Shown here in pieces: positions 1 to 7,856 of a stretch of 45,513 nucleotides of DNA. The stretch is from Anaerolineales bacterium. Lineage in GTDB: Bacteria > Chloroflexota > Anaerolineae > Anaerolineales > UBA6663. The notes under the pieces are model-generated. The model searched no databases. It had not been told where the DNA came from and was given only the letters and a program-made list of their open reading frames with translations. Numbering within the stretch: position 1 is the first letter of the stretch; each line of letters starts with the position of its first letter. The DNA is taken from NCBI GenBank assembly GCA_020845955.1, contig JADLEU010000233.1, positions 1 through 45,513 of the forward strand. Reading direction: 5' to 3'. A program made the translations under genes and the position numbers.

Positions 1-33
1 ACAGGGTGTATAAGGGTAACATGATAGGCGTTC

Positions 34-639
34 ATGATGGCGGGCAGTGAACTGAGTCCGGAGGCGCTCAACGACTGGCTGGCGCGCGGCCGGCAAGGCG
101 ACGAAGCCGCCTGCGCTGCCATTTTCGAGCACTTTAGCCCGGCCGTGCTGCGGCTGGCGCTGGGGCTCTTGGGCGACCGGCAGGATGCGGAAGAGGTGGT
201 GCAAGACTCGTTCGTCTATGCCCTGCGCAATCTGGCCCGCTTTGACCCAGCCCGGTCGGCATTCTCGACCTGGCTGTATACGATTACGCTCTGCCGATGC
301 CGCAACAAGCGCCGCCGCAAATGGCTGCTGACCCTGCCGCTTGATCGGCTGGCGGCCGAAGCACAAGGGCCAGGCGAGCGTCAGGTGGAGGCGCTGCTGG
401 AGCGCCGCGGTGTACGAGCCGATCTGTGGCGGGCGCTGCAAACGCTCCCACCGTACTTGCGCGAGGCCGTTGCCTTGCGTTACCTGGGCGAGATGCGCTA
501 CCGAGAGGTCGGGCAAGCCCTGGGCTGCAGCCCGAAGACGGCGGAATCGCGGGTGCGTCAAGGGGTCGTCAACTTGCGCGCTGCGCTGCGCGCGTGGGGC
601 GTGGAGGCGCACGGCGATCTGGCGGAGCAGGGAGTATGA
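34..639 (+). CDS. ECF-type RNA polymerase sigma factor
   Basis: A 201-residue sigma-70 family protein of ECF size. Region 2 (about residues 22-95) holds the typical run ending in a D-A-E-E-V-V-Q-D helix and the F-S-T-W-L-Y motif used for -10 recognition. Region 4 (about 130-188) has L-P-P-Y-L-R-E-A followed by a helix-turn-helix with S-P-K-T-A-E-S-R-V. It would direct core RNA polymerase to a small regulon. Its stop codon overlaps the start of the next gene, an anti-sigma factor, in an ATGA arrangement, so the two are translationally coupled and presumably form a regulatory pair. Two adjacent ATG codons (34 and 37) are possible starts. A TATAAG hexamer at 9-14 could be a -10 element. The signal that releases this sigma factor cannot be read from the sequence. 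Confidence 0.93.
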   Translation: MMAGSELSPEALNDWLARGRQGDEAACAAIFEHFSPAVLRLALGLLGDRQDAEEVVQDSFVYALRNLARFDPARSAFSTWLYTITLCRCRNKRRRKWLLTLPLDRLAAEAQGPGERQVEALLERRGVRADLWRALQTLPPYLREAVALRYLGEMRYREVGQALGCSPKTAESRVRQGVVNLRAALRAWGVEAHGDLAEQGV

Positions 640-1151
640 TAGGCCAACACGTGCAGCTCGATCTAGTGCGCTATGTCGAGCGGCGGCTGGATGCGGCCGG
701 CCGCGCCCGAGTGGAAGTCCATCTGGCTGGGTGCGCCGCGTGCCGCGCCGCGGCGGCCGAGACTCTGGCGCTGGTGGACGGGCTGCAGGCCATGCCGGCC
801 GCGCTGGGCCGGCTGCCAGCGCTCACGCGCCGCGATTGGGCTAACGTCTGGGCGCGTGCCCGGGCCCCGGCTAGGCCGCCAAGTCTGCCGCGCCTCAGCT
901 TCTGCCTGAGCCTGGTGATGGCCGCCTTCAGCCTCGTCACCCTGTTGCCCCCGGATTTGGCCCGTCAGCCCGCGGCCGTCACGGCCGGCCTGGTCCAAAC
1001 GCCGGGCGCCGCCGCCTTCACGCCGCGCGCGCTGCCCTCCAGGCCTGACGACGGCTGGATCGACACGGCGCCGGCAACGGCCGCCAGCGGCGAGGTCTCC
1101 GCGGCTGGCCCGAGCCCGGCGCCTACGCCGATGCCGGGGCCGCAAAGCTGA
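636..1151 (+). CDS. Zinc-binding anti-sigma factor, single-pass membrane protein
   Basis: A 171-residue protein whose ATG overlaps the sigma-factor stop (ATGA), which fixes this start although the frame is open further upstream. The N-terminal cytoplasmic part carries the zinc anti-sigma signature H-x3-C-x2-C (H29, C33, C36), as in RsrA/ChrR-type proteins. One membrane helix lies at about residues 87-104. It is followed by a low-complexity Ala/Pro/Thr-rich extracytoplasmic tail with no recognisable sensor domain. It probably holds the upstream ECF sigma factor inactive until an envelope or redox signal. The zinc motif and coupling are seen directly; the regulatory role is inferred from the family. 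Confidence 0.85.
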   Translation: MIGQHVQLDLVRYVERRLDAAGRARVEVHLAGCAACRAAAAETLALVDGLQAMPAALGRLPALTRRDWANVWARARAPARPPSLPRLSFCLSLVMAAFSLVTLLPPDLARQPAAVTAGLVQTPGAAAFTPRALPSRPDDGWIDTAPATAASGEVSAAGPSPAPTPMPGPQS

Positions 1152-1163
1152 GCCCACCCGCCG

Positions 1164-1958
1164 ATGGAAGAAAGGATTCAAAAGATCCTGGCCCGAGCGG
1201 GCATTGGCTCGCGCCGCGCCTGCGAGGCGTTGATCCTCCAGGGGCGGGTGACCGTGAACGGCCGCCGGGCCGAGTTGGGCCACAAGGCCGACGCCGGCCG
1301 CGATGTCCTGGCCGTCGACGGCGAGCCCCTTCGGGCGCCGGAAAAGCCCACGTACGTGATCCTCAACAAGCCGCGGGGCGTTGTCTCGTCGCTGGCGGCG
1401 CAGGACGACCGGCCCACCGTCCGCGAGCTGGTTGGGCTGGAGGGACGCCTGTATCCGGTGGGGCGCCTCGATGCGGACAGCGAAGGCCTGATCGTGCTGA
1501 CCAACGACGGCGACCTGACCGATCACCTGACGCATCCCCGCTACGAGTCTGAAAAGGAGTACCGCGTTCTGGTGCGGGGCACGCCGAAGGCCGAGCAATT
1601 GGCAGCCTGGCGCCGCGGCATCCTGCTGGCGGGGATGCAGACCGCGCCGGCCAGGGTGGTGCTCGAGAAAGAGACTCACGGGGGCGCCTGGCTGCGGGTG
1701 ACGATGCGCGAAGGGCGCAAGCACCAGATCCGCGACATCGGCGCTCTGCTCGGCCTGCCGGTGCAGCGGCTGATCCGCGTTGGCATGGGTGGGCTGACAC
1801 TGGGCGACCTGCCGGTTGGCGGTTGGCGCGAACTGCGCCGTGACGAGGTCAGGAAGCTGCGCCAGCCCGGCCGCGCGCCCGATCGGGTGGGGGGGCGCCC
1901 ACGGCCCAGCCGCGCCGCGCCAGCGCGCCGACGCCCAACCCGGAAGACACCAAGGTGA
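1164..1958 (+). CDS. rRNA pseudouridine synthase, RsuA/RluB family
   Basis: A 264-residue enzyme that isomerises a uridine to pseudouridine in ribosomal RNA. An S4 RNA-binding domain fills about residues 2-50 (R-I-Q-K-I-L-A-R-A-G-I-G-S-R-R). The catalytic domain follows, with the family signature G-R-L-D-A-D-S-E-G-L containing the active-site aspartate D103, and the motif R-E-G-R-K-H-Q-I-R near residue 190. The last 40 residues are Arg/Pro-rich and resemble the basic tails of RluB. Sequence alone does not separate the 23S-specific RluB from 16S-specific RsuA, though the K-H-Q-I-R motif and basic tail favour RluB. The stop overlaps the GTG of the next gene. Confidence 0.92.
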   Translation: MEERIQKILARAGIGSRRACEALILQGRVTVNGRRAELGHKADAGRDVLAVDGEPLRAPEKPTYVILNKPRGVVSSLAAQDDRPTVRELVGLEGRLYPVGRLDADSEGLIVLTNDGDLTDHLTHPRYESEKEYRVLVRGTPKAEQLAAWRRGILLAGMQTAPARVVLEKETHGGAWLRVTMREGRKHQIRDIGALLGLPVQRLIRVGMGGLTLGDLPVGGWRELRRDEVRKLRQPGRAPDRVGGRPRPSRAAPARRRPTRKTPR

Positions 1959-4900
1959 TAGAGACGATGACCACGACAACGCTTGAAAGCCAGACCTCGA
2001 CCCTCGACCAGCCGATCGCGGCGGTCCTGGGCCTAACCTGGGAGAAGGTCCTCTATGCCGTGTTGATCGTGGCGGCCTTCATCACCCGGTTCTATGACCT
2101 GGGCACGCGGGCCATGAGCCACGATGAGAGCCTGCACACCCAGTATGGCTGGTACCTCTTCCAGGGCCGGGGCTTTCAGCACTCACCGCTCATGCACGGC
2201 GTGCTGCGGTTTGAGGTGACGGCGTTCTCCTATTGGCTGTTCGGCGACAACGACTTCACCTCGCGCATCGCGCCCGCGCTGATGGGCGTGGCCGCCGTCG
2301 GGCTGATGTACTACTTCCGCCGGTGGCTGGGCCGCGCCGGGGCGCTGGTGGCTGCGCTGCTGATGCTCATCTCGCCGTACATGCTGTATTACTCGCGCTA
2401 CATCCGCGATGAGCCTTACGTCATCGTGTGGGGGCTGCTGACGACCCTATGCGTGCTGCGCTACATTGAGACGCGCGCCGCGCGCTACCTGTACTGGCTG
2501 GCGGCCATCTCCGCGCTGTTCTACGCGACGATGGAAGCCTCCTTCATCTACATCGCCATCACGATGTTGTTCCTGGGGCTGCACCTGGTTCGAGAGCTGT
2601 TCGCGGCGCGCTGGCCGCGGCCCCAATATCGGCAGCCGTTCCAGATCTCGTTCTGGATCACGTTGGCGGCCGTGGCGGTAGCCCTGGCTTTCCTGGTGGT
2701 TGGCGCGCGGGCCGGGGCCGGCACGGGCACCGCCTTGCCCGCCAATCCGGAGGCGGGCCTGGCCACGGCGGCGATGGCGGCGGCGGCCGGGTCGCAAGTG
2801 ACGCTGATCGCCGCCGTGGTGGCGGCCGTGGGGCTGCTGGCCGGCGTTTACCTCGTCCTGCGCGCGTTTGGCCAGGAGATCCGGCGCTTCGCCGTCATCG
2901 ACCTGCTGATGATCTTCGGGTTATTCGTGCTGCCGCAATTGACGGCCTTTCCGATCCTGGCCCTGGGGCGCGATCCGCTGAATTATGCGCCGCCGGCCAC
3001 TCAAGGACTGGTCTTTGGCGATGCGCTCATCGCGTTTTTCAGCTCCGATGGGGGCCTGACCTTGCTGGTCTGCGTGCTGCTGCTGGCGATTACGGTGGCG
3101 GTCGGCGTCTTATGGGATTGGCGGCGCTTCGCCATCAGCGCCGGCATCTTCTACGGCATCTTTGTCACACTCTTTACGACGTTCTTCACCAACGGCGGCG
3201 GCCTGGCGAGCGGCCTGATCGGGTCGCTGGCCTATTGGCTGGCGCAGCACCCCGTGCAGCGCGGCAGCCAGCCCTGGTATTACTACATGGTCATCAATCT
3301 GCCAATCTATGAATTCCTGCCCGCCACGGGGGCCCTGCTGGCCGGCTACTTTGGGCTGCGCCGCTGGCTTCGGGTAGACACCGCCGCTGACGCGGAGGCG
3401 GCGGGTCGGGGCGAGACGCTGCCCTTCCCCGTCATCGCCTTCTTTGGCTTCTGGGCGGTGACGGCGCTGATCGGGTTCAGCATTGCCGGCGAAAAGATGC
3501 CCTGGCTCACAACCCACATCACGCTGCCGCTGATTCTGCTGAGCGGCTGGTCTATCGGCCGCGTCGTCGAAGCCATCGATTGGCAGGCCTTCCGCGAGCG
3601 GCGGGCGTGGTTGGTGGCGGTGCTGCTGCCGGTTACGGTAGCAGCGCTGGCCGCCACGCTGGGGAGCCTGCTGGGGGCCAGTCCGCCGTTTCAGGGGAGC
3701 GAATTGGCGCAACTGCAGGCCACCGGCGTCTTTATCTCGTCTTTGCTGGTGACCGTGATCGGATTGGCGGCGCTGTACGGGCTGGGGATGCAGTTGGGGT
3801 TTGACAACGTGCTGCGCCTGGCCGGGCTGTCGTTCCTGGCGCTGCTGGCGTTGCTCACGGCGCGGACCGCGTTCCGCGCAGCCTACGTGAATTATGACTA
3901 CGCGAACGAATTCCTGGTCTACGCGCACGGTTCGAGCGGCGTCAAAGAGGTGATGGGACAGGTAGAGGCTCTCTCGCGTCGCCTGGATGACGGCCTGGGC
4001 ATGAAGGTGGCCTACGACTCGGACGTCGCTTGGCCCATGACCTGGTATTTCCGCGACTACACCAACCAGTCGTATTACGGCGATCAGCCCACGCGCGAGG
4101 CGCTGGATGCGCCGGTTGTCATCTCAGGCCCGAAGCACTGGGACAAGGTGGAATCGCTGCTCGGCAATCGCTACTATCAGTTTGAATACATTCGGATGGT
4201 ATGGCCGACCCAGGAGTATTTCAACCTGGACTGGGACCGGGTCCGCTACGCGCTGGGCAGCGCCGACTACCGCCAGGCGCTCTGGGAGATTTGGTACAAC
4301 CGCGACTACACCCTGTTCGGGCAATTGACTCAGAAGAGCTTTGATCTGTCGGAATGGCCGGTAGCAGAGCGGATGCGCATGTACGTCCGCAAGGATATCG
4401 CCAGCCAGATTTGGGAGTACGGTGTTGGGCCGACCGTGCTGGAAGGCGAAGTGGCGCCTGAAGACCCATACGCAGCCTCGCGCCAGGCGCTGCCGGCGGT
4501 GCAGGTCTGGGGCAGTGAGGGCACGGCCGCGGGCCAGTTCCAGGCGCCGCGCGGCCTGGCGGTCGGACCGGATGGCTCGATCTACGTGGCCGACTCGCGC
4601 AACCACCGCATTCAAAAGTTCAGCGCCGCGGGAGACCTGATCCTGACCTGGGGCACGCCTGGATCCATTGAGAACAACTCGGCCCAGCCCGGCGCCTTTA
4701 ACGAGCCGTGGGACGTGGCGGTCGGGCCGGATGGCAGCGTGTACGTGGCCGACACCTGGAACCACCGCATTCAGAAGTTCGATGCCAACGGGCAGTTCCA
4801 GAAGATGTGGGGCGTGTTCGGGCAGGCGGAGACGCCCGAGGCCTTCTGGGGCCCGCGCGCCGTGGCCGTCGACTCGCGGGGCCGCGTCTATGTGGCCGAC

Positions 4901-5386
4901 ACGGGCAACAAGCGCGTGGTTGTGTTTGACAGTGAAGGCGTCTTCCAGAACGTCATCGGTATGGGCGGGTCAGAGCCAGGCCAGTTTGACGAGCCGGTTG
5001 GCCTGGCCGTGACCGGCGATGGCAGCGTGTACGTGGCCGACACCTGGAACCAGCGCGTCCAGGTCTTCCAGTGGGACGAGGCCAATGGCGAGTATGCCTA
5101 CGTGCGTCAATGGCCAATCGTAGGCTGGTATGGCCAATCGCTGGAAAACAAGCCCTACCTGGCGCTTGACGCCCAGGGCAACGTCTATGTGACCGATCCC
5201 GAGGGGTACCGGGTGCTGGTGTTCGCGAGCGATGGCCGGTTCATAACCACCTGGGGCGATTTTGGCGCCGATGCTGGAACGTTCGGATTGGCGGGCGGCG
5301 TGGCGGTCGACGAGCAGGCCAACGTCTATGTCAGCGATACCGGGAATCACCGCATCATGAAGTTCCTGCCGGCTATCGCGCCCTAG
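1955..5386 (+). CDS. Agl23-like GT-C glycosyltransferase fused to a six-repeat NHL propeller
   Basis: A 1143-residue polytopic membrane protein resembling the TIGR03663 group (flippase activity-associated protein Agl23). The first extracytoplasmic loop has the GT-C acidic motif S-H-D-E-S-L-H (D57, E58, H61). About a dozen hydrophobic segments extend to roughly residue 650. A soluble domain follows at 650-840. The C-terminus (about 845-1141) contains six NHL repeats, each with a Y-V-A/S/T-D core, enough for one six-bladed beta-propeller outside the membrane. GTG 1955 overlaps the previous stop (GTGA); ATG 1967 is an in-frame alternative. The family probably transfers sugars from lipid-linked donors, and the propeller may bind glycan or protein; neither is proven here. 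Confidence 0.85.
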   Translation: MIETMTTTTLESQTSTLDQPIAAVLGLTWEKVLYAVLIVAAFITRFYDLGTRAMSHDESLHTQYGWYLFQGRGFQHSPLMHGVLRFEVTAFSYWLFGDNDFTSRIAPALMGVAAVGLMYYFRRWLGRAGALVAALLMLISPYMLYYSRYIRDEPYVIVWGLLTTLCVLRYIETRAARYLYWLAAISALFYATMEASFIYIAITMLFLGLHLVRELFAARWPRPQYRQPFQISFWITLAAVAVALAFLVVGARAGAGTGTALPANPEAGLATAAMAAAAGSQVTLIAAVVAAVGLLAGVYLVLRAFGQEIRRFAVIDLLMIFGLFVLPQLTAFPILALGRDPLNYAPPATQGLVFGDALIAFFSSDGGLTLLVCVLLLAITVAVGVLWDWRRFAISAGIFYGIFVTLFTTFFTNGGGLASGLIGSLAYWLAQHPVQRGSQPWYYYMVINLPIYEFLPATGALLAGYFGLRRWLRVDTAADAEAAGRGETLPFPVIAFFGFWAVTALIGFSIAGEKMPWLTTHITLPLILLSGWSIGRVVEAIDWQAFRERRAWLVAVLLPVTVAALAATLGSLLGASPPFQGSELAQLQATGVFISSLLVTVIGLAALYGLGMQLGFDNVLRLAGLSFLALLALLTARTAFRAAYVNYDYANEFLVYAHGSSGVKEVMGQVEALSRRLDDGLGMKVAYDSDVAWPMTWYFRDYTNQSYYGDQPTREALDAPVVISGPKHWDKVESLLGNRYYQFEYIRMVWPTQEYFNLDWDRVRYALGSADYRQALWEIWYNRDYTLFGQLTQKSFDLSEWPVAERMRMYVRKDIASQIWEYGVGPTVLEGEVAPEDPYAASRQALPAVQVWGSEGTAAGQFQAPRGLAVGPDGSIYVADSRNHRIQKFSAAGDLILTWGTPGSIENNSAQPGAFNEPWDVAVGPDGSVYVADTWNHRIQKFDANGQFQKMWGVFGQAETPEAFWGPRAVAVDSRGRVYVADTGNKRVVVFDSEGVFQNVIGMGGSEPGQFDEPVGLAVTGDGSVYVADTWNQRVQVFQWDEANGEYAYVRQWPIVGWYGQSLENKPYLALDAQGNVYVTDPEGYRVLVFASDGRFITTWGDFGADAGTFGLAGGVAVDEQANVYVSDTGNHRIMKFLPAIAP
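4730..5052 (+). repeat. Exact 35-bp direct repeat within the NHL repeats
   Basis: Positions 4730-4764 and 5018-5052 are identical over 35 bp, within repeats 2 and 4 of the NHL propeller. Repeats 1 and 2 also share a long, nearly identical stretch (4561-4621 and 4720-4780). This level of DNA identity exceeds what protein conservation alone requires and suggests recent duplication or gene conversion between blades. Confidence 0.85.
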
Positions 5387-5764
5387 CGCAGGATCAGGGA
5401 ACATCTTCGAGATGCGCGTAGGCGCGACACTTATAGCGACGTGCCCCTGCCGACTCGCGGCCGGCCTCGGCCCACAACCTCATGCGCCGCGCTCGCCCCT
5501 TCGCTACGCCAGGGTGCTACGCGAGGGTGCTGCGCGCGGGCCGGGCAACAGGATACCGGCCAGGTTGTCCGGCATTGCAAGAATGCGCGGCCTTGTTGGC
5601 TTGTGCCCGGATCGGGACGCAGCACGGCCCGGGAAAAATGCGTTACAATGATCACTTGGCATCTCTAAGAAAACCTGCCGCGCGGCGACTATCGCTGGCT
5701 GCCGGCCGAACCCAATCCGCGCCGGGATGCAGGCCAGGATTTTCCCCATTCCCTGGAGGTCCGT
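5387..5764. other. Intergenic region upstream of sucC
   Basis: This 378-bp stretch has no convincing gene. The short open frames on both strands have random-looking Arg/Ala/Pro-rich translations. It contains a small tandem repeat near 5510-5540 (agggtgctacgcg / agggtgctgcgcg). It also contains a TACAAT hexamer at 5644-5649 that could be the sucC -10 element, but no good -35 lies at 16-18 bp. Transcription from there would give a leader of about 105 nt of unknown function. Confidence 0.5.
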
Positions 5765-6904
5765 TTGAAGCTCCACGAATACCAATCGAAACTGCTGTTC
5801 GCCAAGAACGGCATTCCCATCCCGCGGGGCCGGGTCGCGGCCACGGCGCGCGAGGCGCGTGACATCGCCAGTGAGCTGGGCGGGCGGGTGGTCATCAAGA
5901 GCCAAGTGCTCGTCGGCGGCCGCGGCAAGGCCGGCGGTATCCGGCTGGCGAAGTCGCCGAGCGATGCCGAGGATCTGGCGACGCAGGTGTTAAGCATGAC
6001 GATCAAGGGCCTGCCGGTGCGCAAGGTCCTGGTCGACGAGGCGGCCGACATCCACAAAGAAATCTATTTTGGCATCACTAACGATCGGGCCGCCCGCCGG
6101 CCGGTGGTGATCGCGTCATCCGAGGGCGGGGTCGAGATCGAGGAAGTGGCGCGTACTGATCCGGACAAAATTGTCCGTGAGCACATCGACCCGGCGCTGG
6201 GGCTGCGCGACTACGAAATCCGCAACATTGCGCTAGCCATCGAGCTGCCGCGTGAGCATTGGCGCGCTTTCGAGAAGATCGCCCATGGTCTTTATAACAC
6301 CTATACCCAGACCGACGCGACGTTGGCCGAGATCAACCCGCTGGTGATTACGGGCGACAAGCGCCTGGTAGCGCTGGACGGCAAGATCGTGCTGGACGAC
6401 AACGCCCTGTACCGCCATCTTGACCTGGCCGAGATGCGCGACCTGGACGAGGAATCGGCGCAGGAGACTGAGGCCCGCAAGTACGGGCTGTCGTACGTGA
6501 AGCTTGACGGCGAGATCGGCTGCATGGTGAACGGCGCCGGTCTGGCTATGGGCACGATGGACATCGTCAAGCTGTTTGGAGGGGCGCCCGCTAACTTCCT
6601 TGACATTGGTGGCGGCGCCCAGGCCGACAAGGTGACCGCCGCGCTGCGCATCATCCTGAGCGACCCCAAGGTGCGGGCGGTGCTGATCAACATCTTCGGC
6701 GGCATCACACGCTGCGACGAGGTGGCGCGTGGCATTATTGCCGCTCTGGCCGAGCTGAAGACGCACGTGCCAATGGTGGTGCGCCTGGTGGGCACCAACG
6801 AGGCAGAGGGCCGGCGGCTGCTCGCCGACGCAAACTTGATCACTGCCGCCTCGCTGGCCGATGCGGCTCAAAAGGCCGTGGCCGCGGCGCAGCGGGCCGG
6901 CTGA
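5765..6904 (+). CDS. sucC: Succinyl-CoA synthetase beta subunit (ADP-forming)
   Basis: A 379-residue subunit of succinate-CoA ligase, which couples succinyl-CoA cleavage to nucleoside triphosphate formation in the TCA cycle. It opens with the family N-terminus [11 protein letters not shown] and has the ATP-grasp domain over about residues 1-235. The C-terminal CoA-ligase domain includes [15 protein letters not shown] and the [14 protein letters not shown] stretch. The start is a TTG with a GGAGG Shine-Dalgarno at 5755-5759; the next candidate would remove the conserved N-terminus. sucD follows 28 bp later, so the two form an operon. Confidence 0.96.
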   Translation: MKLHEYQSKLLFAKNGIPIPRGRVAATAREARDIASELGGRVVIKSQVLVGGRGKAGGIRLAKSPSDAEDLATQVLSMTIKGLPVRKVLVDEAADIHKEIYFGITNDRAARRPVVIASSEGGVEIEEVARTDPDKIVREHIDPALGLRDYEIRNIALAIELPREHWRAFEKIAHGLYNTYTQTDATLAEINPLVITGDKRLVALDGKIVLDDNALYRHLDLAEMRDLDEESAQETEARKYGLSYVKLDGEIGCMVNGAGLAMGTMDIVKLFGGAPANFLDIGGGAQADKVTAALRIILSDPKVRAVLINIFGGITRCDEVARGIIAALAELKTHVPMVVRLVGTNEAEGRRLLADANLITAASLADAAQKAVAAAQRAG

Positions 6905-6932
6905 CCCAGAGCGGGTCAAGGGCAACACAGCG

Positions 6933-7790
6933 ATGAGCATCCTTGTAAATAAAGACACCCGGCTGTTAGTGCAGGGCATGACCGGCCGTGAGGGGTTGTT
7001 TCACACCAAGCAGATGATCGCCTACGGCACCCGGGTCGTCGCGGGCGTCACGCCAGGCAAGGGCGGCGAGTGGGTTGAGGGTGTGCCGGTCTTCGATACG
7101 GTCAAGGCGGCCGTCGACTCGACCGGCGCCAACTGCGCGATCCTGTTCGTGCCGGCGCGTTTTGCCCCCGACGCGATGTACGAGAGCGCCGACGCCGGGC
7201 TCAAACTGATCGTGACGATTACGGAAAACATGCCGGTCCAGGATATGATGCGCGTGCGGCAGTATCTGGATCAGCAGGGGGTGCGCCTGGTGGGGCCGAA
7301 TTGTCCCGGCCTGCTGACGCCGGGTGAAGCCAAGGTCGGCATCATCCCCGGGCACGTGGCCAGGCCTGGTAACGTGGGGATCGTGGCGCGCTCGGGCACC
7401 CTGACCTACGAGGTGATCCAGGCCCTGACCGCGAGCGGCATGGGCCAGTCGACGTGCGTGGGCATCGGCGGCGATCCGGTCAAAGGCATGAACTTCATTG
7501 ATGTGCTGGAGTTGTTCAACGCCGATCCACTCACCGACCGGGTCGTCTTGATCGGCGAGATCGGCGGGAACGACGAGGAGCAGGCGGCTGACTACATCGC
7601 CGATCACATGACCAAGCCGGTCGTGGCCTTCATCGCCGGCCAAACGGCGCCGCCCGGCAAGCGCATGGGACACGCCGGCGCCATTATCGAGGGCGGCTCG
7701 GGCCTGGCGGCTGACAAGATCAAGGCCCTGCTGGCCGCCAACGTCAGGGTCGCCGCTCACCCCGAGGAGATACCCAGCCTGCTGCGCTGA
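6933..7790 (+). CDS. sucD: Succinyl-CoA synthetase alpha subunit
   Basis: A 285-residue partner of the preceding beta subunit. The N-terminal CoA-binding Rossmann domain begins [18 protein letters not shown]. The phosphohistidine loop [10 protein letters not shown] places the catalytic histidine at H247, close to H246 of the E. coli enzyme. The frame is open further upstream, but that part overlaps the end of sucC and is not family-like, so ATG 6933 is chosen. A hairpin with a T-run follows the stop and likely ends the sucCD transcript. Confidence 0.96.
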   Translation: MSILVNKDTRLLVQGMTGREGLFHTKQMIAYGTRVVAGVTPGKGGEWVEGVPVFDTVKAAVDSTGANCAILFVPARFAPDAMYESADAGLKLIVTITENMPVQDMMRVRQYLDQQGVRLVGPNCPGLLTPGEAKVGIIPGHVARPGNVGIVARSGTLTYEVIQALTASGMGQSTCVGIGGDPVKGMNFIDVLELFNADPLTDRVVLIGEIGGNDEEQAADYIADHMTKPVVAFIAGQTAPPGKRMGHAGAIIEGGSGLAADKIKALLAANVRVAAHPEEIPSLLR

Positions 7791-7814
7791 AGCCAGCTTA
7801 TCAGAACCGGACAT

Positions 7815-7851
7815 GGGGCGGCGGCCGCGGAGGCGGCGCGCGCCCCTTTTT
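7815..7851 (+). terminator. Rho-independent terminator after sucD
   Basis: Stem GGGGCG (7815-7820) pairs with CGCCCC (7841-7846). The GC-rich intervening region can fold further (gcggccgc), and TTTTT follows at 7847-7851. It lies 24 bp after the sucD stop and only about 6 bp before the next ATG. Confidence 0.6.
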
Positions 7852-7856
7852 CTCGT

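Noticed and set aside
663-1979. A 438-codon minus-strand open frame across the anti-sigma and pseudouridine synthase genes
   Set aside because: Its translation is Arg/Pro/Gln-rich without family motifs, and it lies antisense to two well-supported genes. Long antisense frames are expected at this GC content.
5387-5764. A possible riboswitch or small RNA in the long sucC leader
   Set aside because: I could find no recognised riboswitch core or consistent stem-loop with terminator features, so only the intergenic region is recorded.
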